Shown here: positions 1 through 7,394 of the stretch, one piece after another
How positions within the stretch are numbered: position 1 is the first letter of the stretch
Layout of the letters: every line of letters begins with the position of its first letter
From: Lacticaseibacillus suilingensis
Lineage (GTDB): Bacteria; Bacillota; Bacilli; Lactobacillales; Lactobacillaceae
Reading direction: 5' to 3'
DNA length: 64,000 nucleotides
Assembly (NCBI RefSeq): GCF_016861845.1
Contig: NZ_BOLV01000013.1
Location: forward strand, 1 to 64,000
The notes under the pieces: model-generated
What the model saw: only the letters and a program-made list of their open reading frames with translations
Databases searched by the model: none
What the model was told of the DNA's origin: nothing
Translations under genes and position numbers: made by a program

Positions 1-93
1 ATTCTTGGTGTGGTTACTGATCCAACCACGGCTGGCGTAACGGACAGCGTTCAGGCACTGACGTATGACAAGCCTAAAAAGGAGGACAAGTAG
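1..93 (+). CDS. Phage holin, C-terminal end (partial)
   Basis: The first 30 codons are open in frame 1 and end at a TAG at 91-93. The residues (DPTT..G..DS.QALTY then a Lys-rich end) match the C-terminal tail of phi-LC3-type phage holins, which make pores in the membrane so that the endolysin can reach the wall. The stop lies 1 nt before the endolysin start, the usual holin-lysin order. The N-terminus and membrane segments are outside the window. The family call is from recall of the tail motif. Confidence 0.75.
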   Translation: MLGVVTDPTTAGVTDSVQALTYDKPKKEDK

Positions 94-94
94 C

Positions 95-928
95 ATGACA
101 GTTTCTATTGATGGCACCATCAAGTACATGCAGCAGATGCGCGGCCGTGTGACATATAGCATGAATGGTAGCCGGTCTGGTGCAGACGGCACGGCCGATT
201 GCTCAGGGGCCGTAGTCACGGCTCTGTGTAGCGGTGGTAAAGCCCAGCCAACAAAGACGTGGATATATAACACCGAGTACATGCACGACTGGATCAAGTC
301 AATCGGCTATGTGTTGATTGCCGAGAACCACAGCTTCAACCCACAGCGTGGCGACGTTTTCATCTGGGGGCGGCGCGGACGCTCTAGCGGCGGGTTCGGC
401 CACACCGGTATCTTTGTCGACACCGGTCACATCATCCACTGCAACTATCACGACAACGGGGTCAACACGACCGAGTATATGGATCGCTGGCTTGGTGCTG
501 GTCGTCCGTATTACTACATCTATCGGTATGGCGGCAAGGCTGTTTCAGGCGTTGGCTCAAACTATTCCCCAACTTCGACCTGGGGAAAGTTGGTACTAGA
601 CGGTGACTGGGGCCGGGCAACCACACAGGCTTCGCAGCGGCTCTACGGATCACCTGTTGATGGGGAGGTATCTGCACAATACCCGTGGAACAACTTCAAG
701 AACGCGGTATATGGCTTTACCTACGACACTACGAACCCAGCCGGTTCTCAAATCATCGCAAAGTTCCAGCGCGCCCTTGGCCTGAAACCTGATGGTCTGC
801 TTGGTCCAAATACCATCAAGGCCATGCAGCACAAGCTCGGTACTCCAGAAGATAGTAAAATCTCCAAGAACAGCCGCATGGTTATCGCAATGCAGAAGAA
901 GCTCAACGAAGGTGTTAAGCCATTCTAG
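95..928 (+). CDS. Phage endolysin, Amidase_5/NlpC-P60-like with C-terminal wall-binding domain
   Basis: This 277-residue protein should cut peptidoglycan at the end of phage growth. The N-terminal domain carries the cysteine nucleophile in a DCSGAV motif (Cys36) and a GHTGIF motif with the probable catalytic His103, as in phage peptidoglycan hydrolases of the Amidase_5 type. Residues from about 165 onward contain two related modules (GDWGRATTQASQ and later FQRALGLKPDGLLGPNT), typical of peptidoglycan-binding domains. There is no signal peptide, so export depends on the holin. ATG 95 is chosen over 65 because AGGAGG at about 80-85 is correctly spaced and the gene then abuts the holin. Confidence 0.9.
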   Translation: MTVSIDGTIKYMQQMRGRVTYSMNGSRSGADGTADCSGAVVTALCSGGKAQPTKTWIYNTEYMHDWIKSIGYVLIAENHSFNPQRGDVFIWGRRGRSSGGFGHTGIFVDTGHIIHCNYHDNGVNTTEYMDRWLGAGRPYYYIYRYGGKAVSGVGSNYSPTSTWGKLVLDGDWGRATTQASQRLYGSPVDGEVSAQYPWNNFKNAVYGFTYDTTNPAGSQIIAKFQRALGLKPDGLLGPNTIKAMQHKLGTPEDSKISKNSRMVIAMQKKLNEGVKPF

Positions 929-940
929 CTTGCCACGATT

Positions 941-976
941 AGCCTCACTCGCTTCGGCGGGTGGGGCTATTTTTTG
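941..976 (+). terminator. Rho-independent terminator of the lysis genes
   Basis: A 12-bp stem (941-952 with 957-968, TTCG loop, some G-T pairs) is followed by a T run at 969-975, directly after the endolysin stop. Confidence 0.85.
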
Positions 977-1047
977 TGTTATGATTACATCGAGTAAAAG
1001 ATGGATCATCACCAGGGCCGGACTAGTCACCCGGACCGTCTTCCACG

Positions 1048-1071
1048 CCTTCCGCCCACCGGAAGGTTTTT
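1048..1071 (+). terminator. Orphan terminator hairpin
   Basis: A 7-bp stem (CCTTCCG with CGGAAGG) and five T residues. No gene lies between it and the lysis terminator, so a short RNA or a leftover of phage DNA is possible. Confidence 0.55.
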
Positions 1072-1452
1072 ATTTTGTCCTGAGCTGCGGACGAAGTGGT
1101 CGCCGGGATACAAAAAGCGGGACTGATTAAACCACAGAAATAATCGTTGAGAAAATCGTTGATATGAGGTGCCAACGAAGCAAGCAATGCAACCTCTGCA
1201 ATCGTCAAAAAGCCTGCCGTTACAGCGTTCGTGGGAGAGTTGTGCCCCATGAAACCGGCCAGCCAATACAAACAATATGTTTGCCCTGCTTGGCCGGCCT
1301 GGGTTTGAGGATATGACCAAGGAACTGAACGCACGCTTGTAATGGCGCGGGTTATAGCGATTCTGAACCAGAAATAAAAGCAAAAAACAGCGTCCATAAA
1401 GGAGCGCCAAGGATGGGTGGTTACTATATTGGTTACCATCATCGAATTTTGG

Positions 1453-1476
1453 GAACCCGATTTCGGGTTCTTTTTT
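1453..1476 (+). terminator. Second orphan terminator hairpin
   Basis: A perfect 7-bp stem (GAACCCG with CGGGTTC, loop ATTT) is followed by six T residues. It may end a short transcript from 1072-1450 or protect downstream genes from prophage transcription. Confidence 0.65.
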
Positions 1477-1558
1477 GTTTCCAGTGGTGAGGGCCCTCTT
1501 AGTGCATCAGCAAAATGTAAATTGAGAAGAATGGAAGTCACTCATCATTGAGGGTTAT

Positions 1559-1590
1559 TTGAATTGCTGGAACCATGGCCATGCTATAAT
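1559..1590 (+). promoter_or_regulatory. Promoter of the Doc-like gene
   Basis: A consensus TATAAT at 1585-1590 ends 6 nt before ATG 1597. Candidate -35 boxes are TTGCTG (1564, 15-nt spacer) or TTGAAT (1559, 20-nt spacer), neither ideal. Transcription would start at or next to the ATG. Confidence 0.5.
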
Positions 1591-1596
1591 CAGTTC

Positions 1597-2316
1597 ATGA
1601 AAAAAGAGGCGAGTTCGATTAATGGCGAAGTCCATCACTATGTAAAATTTTTTGACATGGGGCAAAGAGAGCAATTTCAGGATCTAAGTATTGCGGTGAT
1701 GCATAGTTTTGCCTCACAAGCCAGGCTTCACGTGCCAAAGGGGACCAAAGTTGAAGCTCAACTAATTGTCGAAAGCGGTTTGGGCTATCTGCAGCTATCT
1801 TTGGAAGACAAAGCGGTCGAAACGGTCGGGCTGGTTGCTACTCCCGAGGTTTTGATCCCGGATTTGTCGATGTTTGAAGTCATCAATGAAATGGCTGAAA
1901 AACTGTTCCGGGAAGAATCGAGATACGGGTTGAAGGATCCTCAAAAACTGGATGCCATCATTAATGCTTGTATGGGTGAATTCTTTGGCCATGTTCAATA
2001 TCCAGGCATCGTTGAAAAGGCGGCTGCCTTTTGGTTCAAAATCGCTGACGCGCAATGCTTCCACAATGGAAATAAACGGACGGCGTTGTTGACTGCCTTG
2101 TTCGTGCTCTCAATGAATGGGTTTGAGTTGGAAAACGTTGATGGCGATGAGCTTTATGCAATCAGCTTAAAAATTGCCAATAAGCAGATGGATCAGCCAG
2201 CAGTGGCTCAATTTATTCGGCGTAATCTTATGGCCAAACTATATCCTACCCGGACTGAGGCTGAGACAATTGAATCAAGCTTTGAAATTAACATGAAAAT
2301 TGACAATTTTGACTAA
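1597..2316 (+). CDS. Doc/Fic-family protein with altered active-site motif
   Basis: This 239-residue protein has a C-terminal Doc-like domain from about residue 90, after an N-terminal part of about 90 residues that I do not recognise. The Fic motif is readable at residues 153-161 but is QCFHNGNKR rather than HxFx(D/E)GNKR, so the usual His is Gln and the acidic residue is Asn. GNKRTA and the following helix are intact. Doc enzymes phosphorylate EF-Tu and Fic enzymes AMPylate targets; this one may use another chemistry or be inactive. ATG 1597 is in frame with TTG 1564, but no Shine-Dalgarno sequence precedes either, suggesting a leaderless message. The next gene shows no antitoxin features. 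Confidence 0.72.
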   Translation: MKKEASSINGEVHHYVKFFDMGQREQFQDLSIAVMHSFASQARLHVPKGTKVEAQLIVESGLGYLQLSLEDKAVETVGLVATPEVLIPDLSMFEVINEMAEKLFREESRYGLKDPQKLDAIINACMGEFFGHVQYPGIVEKAAAFWFKIADAQCFHNGNKRTALLTALFVLSMNGFELENVDGDELYAISLKIANKQMDQPAVAQFIRRNLMAKLYPTRTEAETIESSFEINMKIDNFD

Positions 2317-2329
2317 TGTCACTTATAAT
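2300..2329 (+). promoter_or_regulatory. Sigma-A promoter of the 60-residue gene
   Basis: TTGACA (2300-2305), 18-nt spacer, TATAAT (2324-2329). The -35 box lies inside the 3' end of the Doc-like gene, so the next gene has its own strong promoter. Confidence 0.8.
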
Positions 2330-2358
2330 ACTGGCACAGTAAAAGGGAGGTGCTTAAC

Positions 2359-2541
2359 ATGTCACAGGATATTGAGGTGGAATGGAATCAAGCGGCCTTG
2401 AACAACATCAAGACCTTCTCGCTTGATCAGGTCAAGCACGACTCCGCCGATGAGAAACGGCTTCAGACCGTACAGGCAGTCACCAATTTAATGCGGGATA
2501 AACAAGTTAATAAAGCGATGAAACTTTTAGCGGCTGAGTGA
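2359..2541 (+). CDS. Small hypothetical protein, 60 residues
   Basis: Not recognised. The product is hydrophilic and probably all-helical, with no membrane segment or signal. ATG 2359 is preferred over GTG 2350 because GGGAGG at 2345-2350 sits 8 nt upstream. It has its own consensus promoter and ends at a shared terminator. It follows the Doc-like gene, but nothing in the sequence marks it as a DNA-binding antitoxin. Confidence 0.75.
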   Translation: MSQDIEVEWNQAALNNIKTFSLDQVKHDSADEKRLQTVQAVTNLMRDKQVNKAMKLLAAE

Positions 2542-2574
2542 TTTTCAGCATTTTGGCAAAGGTTCGTGAAGCAA

Positions 2575-2602
2575 AAAACGTCATGCTGAGGCATGGCGTT
2601 TT
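2575..2602. terminator. Bidirectional terminator
   Basis: A 12-bp hairpin with A-rich left and T-rich right flank separates two convergent genes. Confidence 0.8.
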
Positions 2603-2608
2603 CGATTC

Positions 2609-3679
2609 TTAGCGCTTGGCTTTGCGATAGCCCGCGGCTTGGGCCTGTTGTTCGGTTTGGAAGTAGACAGCGTTGCTGGAATTCATGCGATACCCAGCTT
2701 GACCGGGGACGTGATAAATATGTGAATTGCGGTTGCCAATGATTTTGCCGCTATCATTGGTATTCATGTCACCGCGCTGGGTCGTGGTGGCAGCCGGGGT
2801 GCTGGCTTTAGCGGCCGGCGCCGGGGCAGCGTTTTGCGTGCTGGCTTGGGTGCTGTTGACGACGCTGGTGCCATCGGCATAATTCAAGGTGACGCCTTCC
2901 TCAATGTTGAAGATGTACACGTTGAAGCTGATGCCGTTGGCGCCGACACTTTGGGCCATCATGTGCACGCCTGAGGCCAGCAAGTTATCGCCTTTGAACA
3001 CTGGCACCACGGAATAGCGCACATACGCCTGTGGGTTAGTTTTCATGAAGTAAGCAATATCATCTTCGTAGCGTAGCATCTCAGGACTATTCAGCGAGCG
3101 GGTACCGGTGATCAAATTCTTGGGGTTGTTGTTCTGACCGGTGAGCTGATAGCCAATCAGATGGCTGCGGTTGTACAAGTAGCCGCTCGCAATGCGCTTG
3201 TTGTGCCAGCCGGTAGGATCCCAGGTTAAGGGTTCCCGCTCGGCGGTCGGCATCATGGCTTTGTTCATCAAAGCTTCAGCGTCCACTGCTCGGTTCAGGC
3301 CATCGAGGTCCGCGTAGGTTTGCCAAGTGCCGTGGCTGGTGCTCAAAGTTGCAGCGTCAAACGTTGGCTTGCCGCCGTTGACGTCGATGGTTTGCGTGCC
3401 GTTGTAGGCCAAGTTGGCCAATTCGGGGTTGGTCGTGGTGGCTGGGGCCGGCGCCGAGCTGCTTGCCGCGCTGGCACTAGATTCGCTTGAGCTGGCTTCG
3501 GCCTCGCTACTGGACGCCTTGGTCGTTTTTTTGACATGATGGGTCGTGGTTTTGGGACTACTGTCAGTGTCGCTGCAGCCACTGAGGGTGGCGCCGGCCA
3601 GGCTCAACCCCAGCATGAGGGTCAATATGAGCTTCAGTGGTCGTTTGCCGTGCCCGTGATGGGACTTTATTTTTTTCAT
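2609..3679 (-). CDS. Secreted DNA/RNA non-specific endonuclease lipoprotein
   Basis: This 356-residue protein starts with a basic, hydrophobic signal and a lipobox LSGC (Cys35), so it should be anchored outside the membrane. A Ser/Ala/Thr-rich linker runs to about residue 85. The nuclease domain (Endonuclease_NS_2, DNA-entry nuclease type) shows the YNRSHLIG motif with the likely catalytic His and the following NPKNLITGTR. The last 50 residues carry an IIGNRNSHIYHVPG motif, a small C-terminal domain common in exported nucleases. Roles in DNA scavenging or uptake are inferred from the family. GGAGGA precedes the ATG. Confidence 0.88.
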   Translation of the reverse strand: MKKIKSHHGHGKRPLKLILTLMLGLSLAGATLSGCSDTDSSPKTTTHHVKKTTKASSSEAEASSSESSASAASSSAPAPATTTNPELANLAYNGTQTIDVNGGKPTFDAATLSTSHGTWQTYADLDGLNRAVDAEALMNKAMMPTAEREPLTWDPTGWHNKRIASGYLYNRSHLIGYQLTGQNNNPKNLITGTRSLNSPEMLRYEDDIAYFMKTNPQAYVRYSVVPVFKGDNLLASGVHMMAQSVGANGISFNVYIFNIEEGVTLNYADGTSVVNSTQASTQNAAPAPAAKASTPAATTTQRGDMNTNDSGKIIGNRNSHIYHVPGQAGYRMNSSNAVYFQTEQQAQAAGYRKAKR

Positions 3680-3729
3680 TATTTCTCCTCCGTGATGCCT
3701 AACTTTTCGCTTAAATTCAACCGCCGCCT

Positions 3730-3758
3730 TTGACCCGGTGCTGGGGCTGTGCTAGCGT
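3730..3758 (+). promoter_or_regulatory. Promoter of the Gfo/Idh/MocA gene
   Basis: TTGACC (3730-3735), 17-nt spacer and a weak TAGCGT -10 (3753-3758), 30 nt before the ATG. Confidence 0.5.
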
Positions 3759-3787
3759 GAAGATATCAAAAACGAAAAGGTGATTAG

Positions 3788-4702
3788 ATGTTAAGTATTG
3801 GGGTTATCGGGCTTGGTAATATTGCCCAAAAAGCATATTTGCCCGTGTATGCAGAAATGCAAGATCAGGTGCAGTGGTATTTGGACACCCGTGACTTGGC
3901 CAAGCTTACCCGGCTGACCAACCAATACCATCTGCCGATGGCGGGGACGGATGTCAAAGATCTGGATGGCTTGAAACTGGATGCGGTGATGATCCATGCG
4001 GCGACCCCGGCCCACTTCGAACTGGCTAAGCATTTCCTGACCCGAGATGTGAATGTCTTCATTGACAAGCCGCTGGCCACCACCACGGCGCAGGTCACTG
4101 AACTCTACCTGCTGGCGGCGCAGCACCGGAAGCTACTGACAGTGGGCTTCAATCGCCGCTTTGCGCCATTGATGCAACAATTGCAGGCGGTGCCGAATAA
4201 GAACGTGATCGAAGTGGTGAAAAACCGGGTGGCGGATCGTCAAGTACCGGCCGAAGCGATTTTTGATTTGCTGATTCATCCGCTGGATACGGCCTTGATG
4301 CTGGCTGGGTTCCCAACCGACATCAAGCCGCACTACAGCATGCATGCCGATCAAGACGGCAACTTGCAACAAGCCACCATCAGCTTCGGCGTCAATGGCA
4401 TGAGGGTCGAAGCCGGCATTAACTTGGTGGCTGGTGCGAACCTGGAAGAAGCAACAGTCAGCGCGACGGCTGGCGTCTACCGCGTGCAAGACCTGGCGCA
4501 GCTAACGGCTTATACCCAGGCCGGTCAGACCAGCACCAAGGCGCCGGATTGGGAACCGACACTCACCACCCGCGGCTTTGCGCCGTTGGTCAAGGCCTTT
4601 GTGAAGGCGGTCGCCGAACAAACCGATAACCCGATTGCACCGGAGTCAAGCCGGCTCACGCACCGGGTGCTGGCAGAAATGGCCGATCAGCTGCAAGCCT
4701 AG
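3788..4702 (+). CDS. Gfo/Idh/MocA-family NAD(P)-dependent oxidoreductase
   Basis: This 304-residue cytosolic enzyme begins with the Rossmann fingerprint GVIGLGNIAQKAY and contains the family EKP-type motif as DKPLATTTA near residue 99, where the Lys contacts nicotinamide. Length fits the family. The substrate, probably a sugar or sugar derivative, cannot be read from the sequence. It is a single-gene unit with its own promoter. Its last 4 nt overlap the end of a small minus-strand gene. Confidence 0.85.
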   Translation: MLSIGVIGLGNIAQKAYLPVYAEMQDQVQWYLDTRDLAKLTRLTNQYHLPMAGTDVKDLDGLKLDAVMIHAATPAHFELAKHFLTRDVNVFIDKPLATTTAQVTELYLLAAQHRKLLTVGFNRRFAPLMQQLQAVPNKNVIEVVKNRVADRQVPAEAIFDLLIHPLDTALMLAGFPTDIKPHYSMHADQDGNLQQATISFGVNGMRVEAGINLVAGANLEEATVSATAGVYRVQDLAQLTAYTQAGQTSTKAPDWEPTLTTRGFAPLVKAFVKAVAEQTDNPIAPESSRLTHRVLAEMADQLQA

Positions 4703-4824
4703 CGGCGAACGGCACTGTGAATCGCTAAAATGCCGCTGGCCAAAGCGATGGCGCCGCCGATGAGAGTGATGCCGCCGGCCACAGTGGTTAAGATGCCCAA
4801 TGGTAGGGCTGGTTTGTTGGCCAA
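4699..4824 (-). CDS. 41-residue membrane protein with TTG start
   Basis: The frame starts at TTG 4824, 8 nt after AGGAGG on the minus strand, and encodes a short hydrophilic start (MANKPALPLG), one Gly/Ala/Ile-rich hydrophobic segment of about 25 residues and a basic end (HSAVRR). The good ribosome site, uniform hydrophobicity and positive-inside end support a real gene. The stop lies across CTAG shared with the convergent oxidoreductase gene. Function unknown. Confidence 0.6.
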   Translation of the reverse strand: MANKPALPLGILTTVAGGITLIGGAIALASGILAIHSAVRR

Positions 4825-4925
4825 GATGGTTGCCTCCTTTCCCTTGCTTACCTCTAGTGTACGCGCTCACAAGGGGAAAGCCAGCAACATTTCGGCCATC
4901 CCACAAAATGATGATGGTTTGATGA

Positions 4926-4955
4926 GTCGACCGGTAGCCACCGGCCGACTTTTTT
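4926..4955 (+). terminator. Terminator-like hairpin upstream of the OPT transporter
   Basis: GTCGACCGGT pairs with ACCGGCCGAC (one A-C mismatch) before six T residues. No plus-strand gene lies just upstream, so it either stops read-through from the oxidoreductase or belongs to a leader or small RNA. Confidence 0.6.
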
Positions 4956-5070
4956 GCTGTGCAGAAAATAGGTTAAATGACGACCGTTATCAGTGCATGT
5001 AGAAAACTGAACATGCTAAGCTAAAGTTAAACCTGGTAAACAGTTATGGTTTAGATAAGGGGGAACCAAT

Positions 5071-6948
5071 ATGGAGAAGCCAGCTAGCGTCCCCAAGGTG
5101 AAAGCCCCGGCCAAAGCAGCAGGCCGGACAGGGACCATTATTACCTTAAGTGTCGGCATTCTGCTGGCCATTTTATTCGCCGCTTCCACTGCCTATTCCG
5201 GCATGAAAGCTGGTCTGACCGTGGCCGCCGGCATTCCTGGTGCCATCATCGGCTCGGCCGTGGTGCGCGCTTTCGCCAAGCGGTGCGGTTATGCCGGGAC
5301 CAACGAAATGCAAGGCATGGCCAGCGGTGGGGAAACTATCGCCAGTGGCATGATTTTCGTTTTACCGGCGGTGCTGTTGATCGGCGCGCAAATCAATTTT
5401 TTTGAAGCCGTGCTGGTCGGCACCATGGGCGTGCTGTTTGGGATTGGCACGGCGGCGATTGTGGAAAACCACTTGATCATCGCCAGCAAAGATACTTTGC
5501 TTTATCCCGAAGCCATGGCCATCAGCGAAACCATTCGCGCTAGCGCGGAAGGTGGGGCAGGCCTGAAAATGATGGGCGCGGGTTTTGGCATCGGGGGCTT
5601 GCTGACGATGCTGACCGGGTCGATGTTTGGGCTCATCAACAATCATTTCGTCCTTTATGGGGTGCGCGAATTCAAATGGAAGTTTGAACTGGAAGTCAAC
5701 CCGCTGCTGGCCGGCATCGGCTTTATCGTGGGGATGCAGGTGGCCATTCAAATGTTCGCCGGTTCGATTTTGGCTAACTTCGCCATTGCGCCGTTGATCG
5801 GGTACTTCACCGACATGGCGCATGGCTCCAATGAAGTGTGGAATGCCGCTGGCGTGACCGTCAACTCTTTAGGCTTTGATGGGATTGCCGGTGCATATAA
5901 CCGCTACCTAGGCGCCGGCATGATGCTAGCCGGCGGGCTAATCGGTGCCATCAAGCTGATTCCGGTGATTGGCCGCTCATTGAAAGCCACATTAGGGGGT
6001 AATGAAAAGAAGTCGAAATTTGGCATCTTCCTGCTTGGCTTCTCCATTGTGGCGGTGTTCATTCTCAGCTCGCTGTTCTCTGGCAACTTGATGATTGGCC
6101 TGCTCGGCGGCGCTTTGGCCATGGTGTTGGCCTTCGTCTTCGTCGTTGTGGCCGCTAACCTGACTGGTACATTGGGGACCTCCAATTTACCGGTGTCAGG
6201 CATGACCATTGCTTCGTTAGTGCTACTGACGGTGCTGTTTGTGGTGATGGGCTGGACCTCAGAATTTGATCTGCGCTCCTTGCTCCTGCTGGCAACCTTT
6301 GTGGTGACCGCCATCAGTATCGGCGGCGGCTACTCGCAAACGCAAAAAGCCACCGAGCTGGTCCATGCTGACCGGCCGCAAATGCAGCGCCGGTTCCTGA
6401 TTGCGGCAGTGCTCGGGACGATTACCGTGGTCGGGGTGATTGTGATGCTGGCGGGTCAGTTGGCGGATACCAGTGAAAATGCCAGCTTCGCGCTCCCGCA
6501 GGCGAACCTGATTGCCGCTTTGACCTCTGGTATCATCACCGGTAAGTTGCCATTCACCATTATTTTCATCGGCATTGCTATGGGGATTGTGCTGCACCTG
6601 TTGAAACTGCCAATCATGACAGTAGCGATTGGTTTCTACCTGCCCATGGCCACGACGGCGATTATCTTAGTGGGTGCGATTGTCCGCTTAATCGTGGAAG
6701 GCCGCAACAAAGAAAAGAACGCCGGCCGGGTGCAAAATGGCATCAGCATGGCTTCCGGTTTGATCGCTGGCGGCTCAATCATCGGGTTGACCGGCATTCT
6801 GCTGTCCATCAGTGGGGTGTTGACGCATGGTACGCCAACTGGCTGGCTTGCCGGCAATGCCGCGGCTGCAGCTTTGCTAGGGATGCTTGTCCTGGCGATG
6901 CTGTGGGTGCTTCGTAAACGTAATGTATCGGCAAAAGCAACGAAATAA
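5071..6948 (+). CDS. OPT-family oligopeptide transporter
   Basis: This 625-residue integral membrane protein has about 15 hydrophobic segments. The N-terminal STAYSGMKAGLTVAAGIP and NEMQGMASGGETIASG stretches are typical of the OPT superfamily, which imports short peptides (or metal chelates in some members) driven by the proton gradient. Length is usual for bacterial members. The start follows GGGGGA. It is monocistronic, with a strong terminator. Peptides are the likely substrate in a lactic acid bacterium, but that is inferred. Confidence 0.88.
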   Translation: MEKPASVPKVKAPAKAAGRTGTIITLSVGILLAILFAASTAYSGMKAGLTVAAGIPGAIIGSAVVRAFAKRCGYAGTNEMQGMASGGETIASGMIFVLPAVLLIGAQINFFEAVLVGTMGVLFGIGTAAIVENHLIIASKDTLLYPEAMAISETIRASAEGGAGLKMMGAGFGIGGLLTMLTGSMFGLINNHFVLYGVREFKWKFELEVNPLLAGIGFIVGMQVAIQMFAGSILANFAIAPLIGYFTDMAHGSNEVWNAAGVTVNSLGFDGIAGAYNRYLGAGMMLAGGLIGAIKLIPVIGRSLKATLGGNEKKSKFGIFLLGFSIVAVFILSSLFSGNLMIGLLGGALAMVLAFVFVVVAANLTGTLGTSNLPVSGMTIASLVLLTVLFVVMGWTSEFDLRSLLLLATFVVTAISIGGGYSQTQKATELVHADRPQMQRRFLIAAVLGTITVVGVIVMLAGQLADTSENASFALPQANLIAALTSGIITGKLPFTIIFIGIAMGIVLHLLKLPIMTVAIGFYLPMATTAIILVGAIVRLIVEGRNKEKNAGRVQNGISMASGLIAGGSIIGLTGILLSISGVLTHGTPTGWLAGNAAAAALLGMLVLAMLWVLRKRNVSAKATK

Positions 6949-6986
6949 GACACTGATAACGGATGAAGTCGAATCAATGTAGCGAT

Positions 6987-7022
6987 AAAAGTGGCGTCAG
7001 ATGTGAGCTGACGCCACTTTTT
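6987..7022 (+). terminator. Terminator of the OPT gene
   Basis: A 14-bp stem with loop ATGTGAG, preceded by A4 and followed by T5. Confidence 0.9.
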
Positions 7023-7056
7023 ATATGGATAAAATAAAAAAGTTTGTAAACACGGT

Positions 7057-7084
7057 TTGACCTTTTGTAAAGTTTGTGTATAAT
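7057..7084 (+). promoter_or_regulatory. Promoter of the 42-residue gene
   Basis: TTGACC (7057-7062), 16-nt spacer, TATAAT (7079-7084). Confidence 0.75.
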
Positions 7085-7090
7085 AGAGTA

Positions 7091-7197
7091 CATATTCAGG
7101 AAAGAATTAAGAATCTTCACGGAGCGTCTATCCAGACGGCGATGTTCAATCGACCCGCGGGGAGTCCGAATTTTTAGCAAAAAGGAGGATGACGCAG
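7091..7197 (+). promoter_or_regulatory. Long, possibly structured 5' leader
   Basis: About 107 nt separate the predicted transcription start from the ATG. The leader contains a local hairpin (GCGTCT-ATCC-AGACGGC) and a GC-rich stretch at about 7150-7170 before a U-rich single-stranded part and AGGAGG. I do not recognise a known riboswitch class. Confidence 0.4.
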
Positions 7198-7326
7198 ATG
7201 GTCATTTTATTAATCGGTGCTGCCGCACTAGCAATCAACGGGCTTTGGGTTTACGCCATGTTTGATCGTGCCGGCCAGACTTGTCAGCATCAAACATTCA
7301 ACCCGACGATGGTGGTTAAGAAGTAA
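7198..7326 (+). CDS. 42-residue small membrane protein
   Basis: The product has one N-terminal hydrophobic segment (about residues 2-21, LLIGAAALAINGLWVYAMF) and a hydrophilic tail with one Cys and a KK end. AGGAGG lies 9 nt before ATG 7198, a consensus promoter precedes it and a strong terminator follows, so a complete one-gene transcript is visible. Function unknown. Confidence 0.7.
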   Translation: MVILLIGAAALAINGLWVYAMFDRAGQTCQHQTFNPTMVVKK

Positions 7327-7345
7327 TCCCGTCGCAACCTTGATA

Positions 7346-7384
7346 AAGAGGCCTCGCTGCAAATGCTGCAGCGAGGCCTTTTTT
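7346..7384. terminator. Bidirectional terminator
   Basis: A 12-bp GC-rich stem (GGCCTCGCTGCA with TGCAGCGAGGCC) and six T residues lie between convergent genes. Confidence 0.9.
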
Positions 7385-7394
7385 AGCAGACGGC

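Larger units (their letters stand above)
977..1596. other. 620-bp non-coding stretch at the prophage edge
   Basis: No convincing gene. Minus-strand frames of up to 172 codons lack a ribosome binding site and any recognisable protein sequence. The stretch holds two plus-strand terminator hairpins without an upstream gene and, at the right end, the promoter of the Doc-like gene. The prophage attachment site is probably here, but the core cannot be found without the left end. Confidence 0.5.

Noticed and set aside
1023-1541. Minus-strand open frame of 172 codons beside the prophage end
   Set aside because: No ribosome site at any start, an unusual composition (high Phe, Trp and Cys), no family resemblance, and it crosses a plus-strand terminator.
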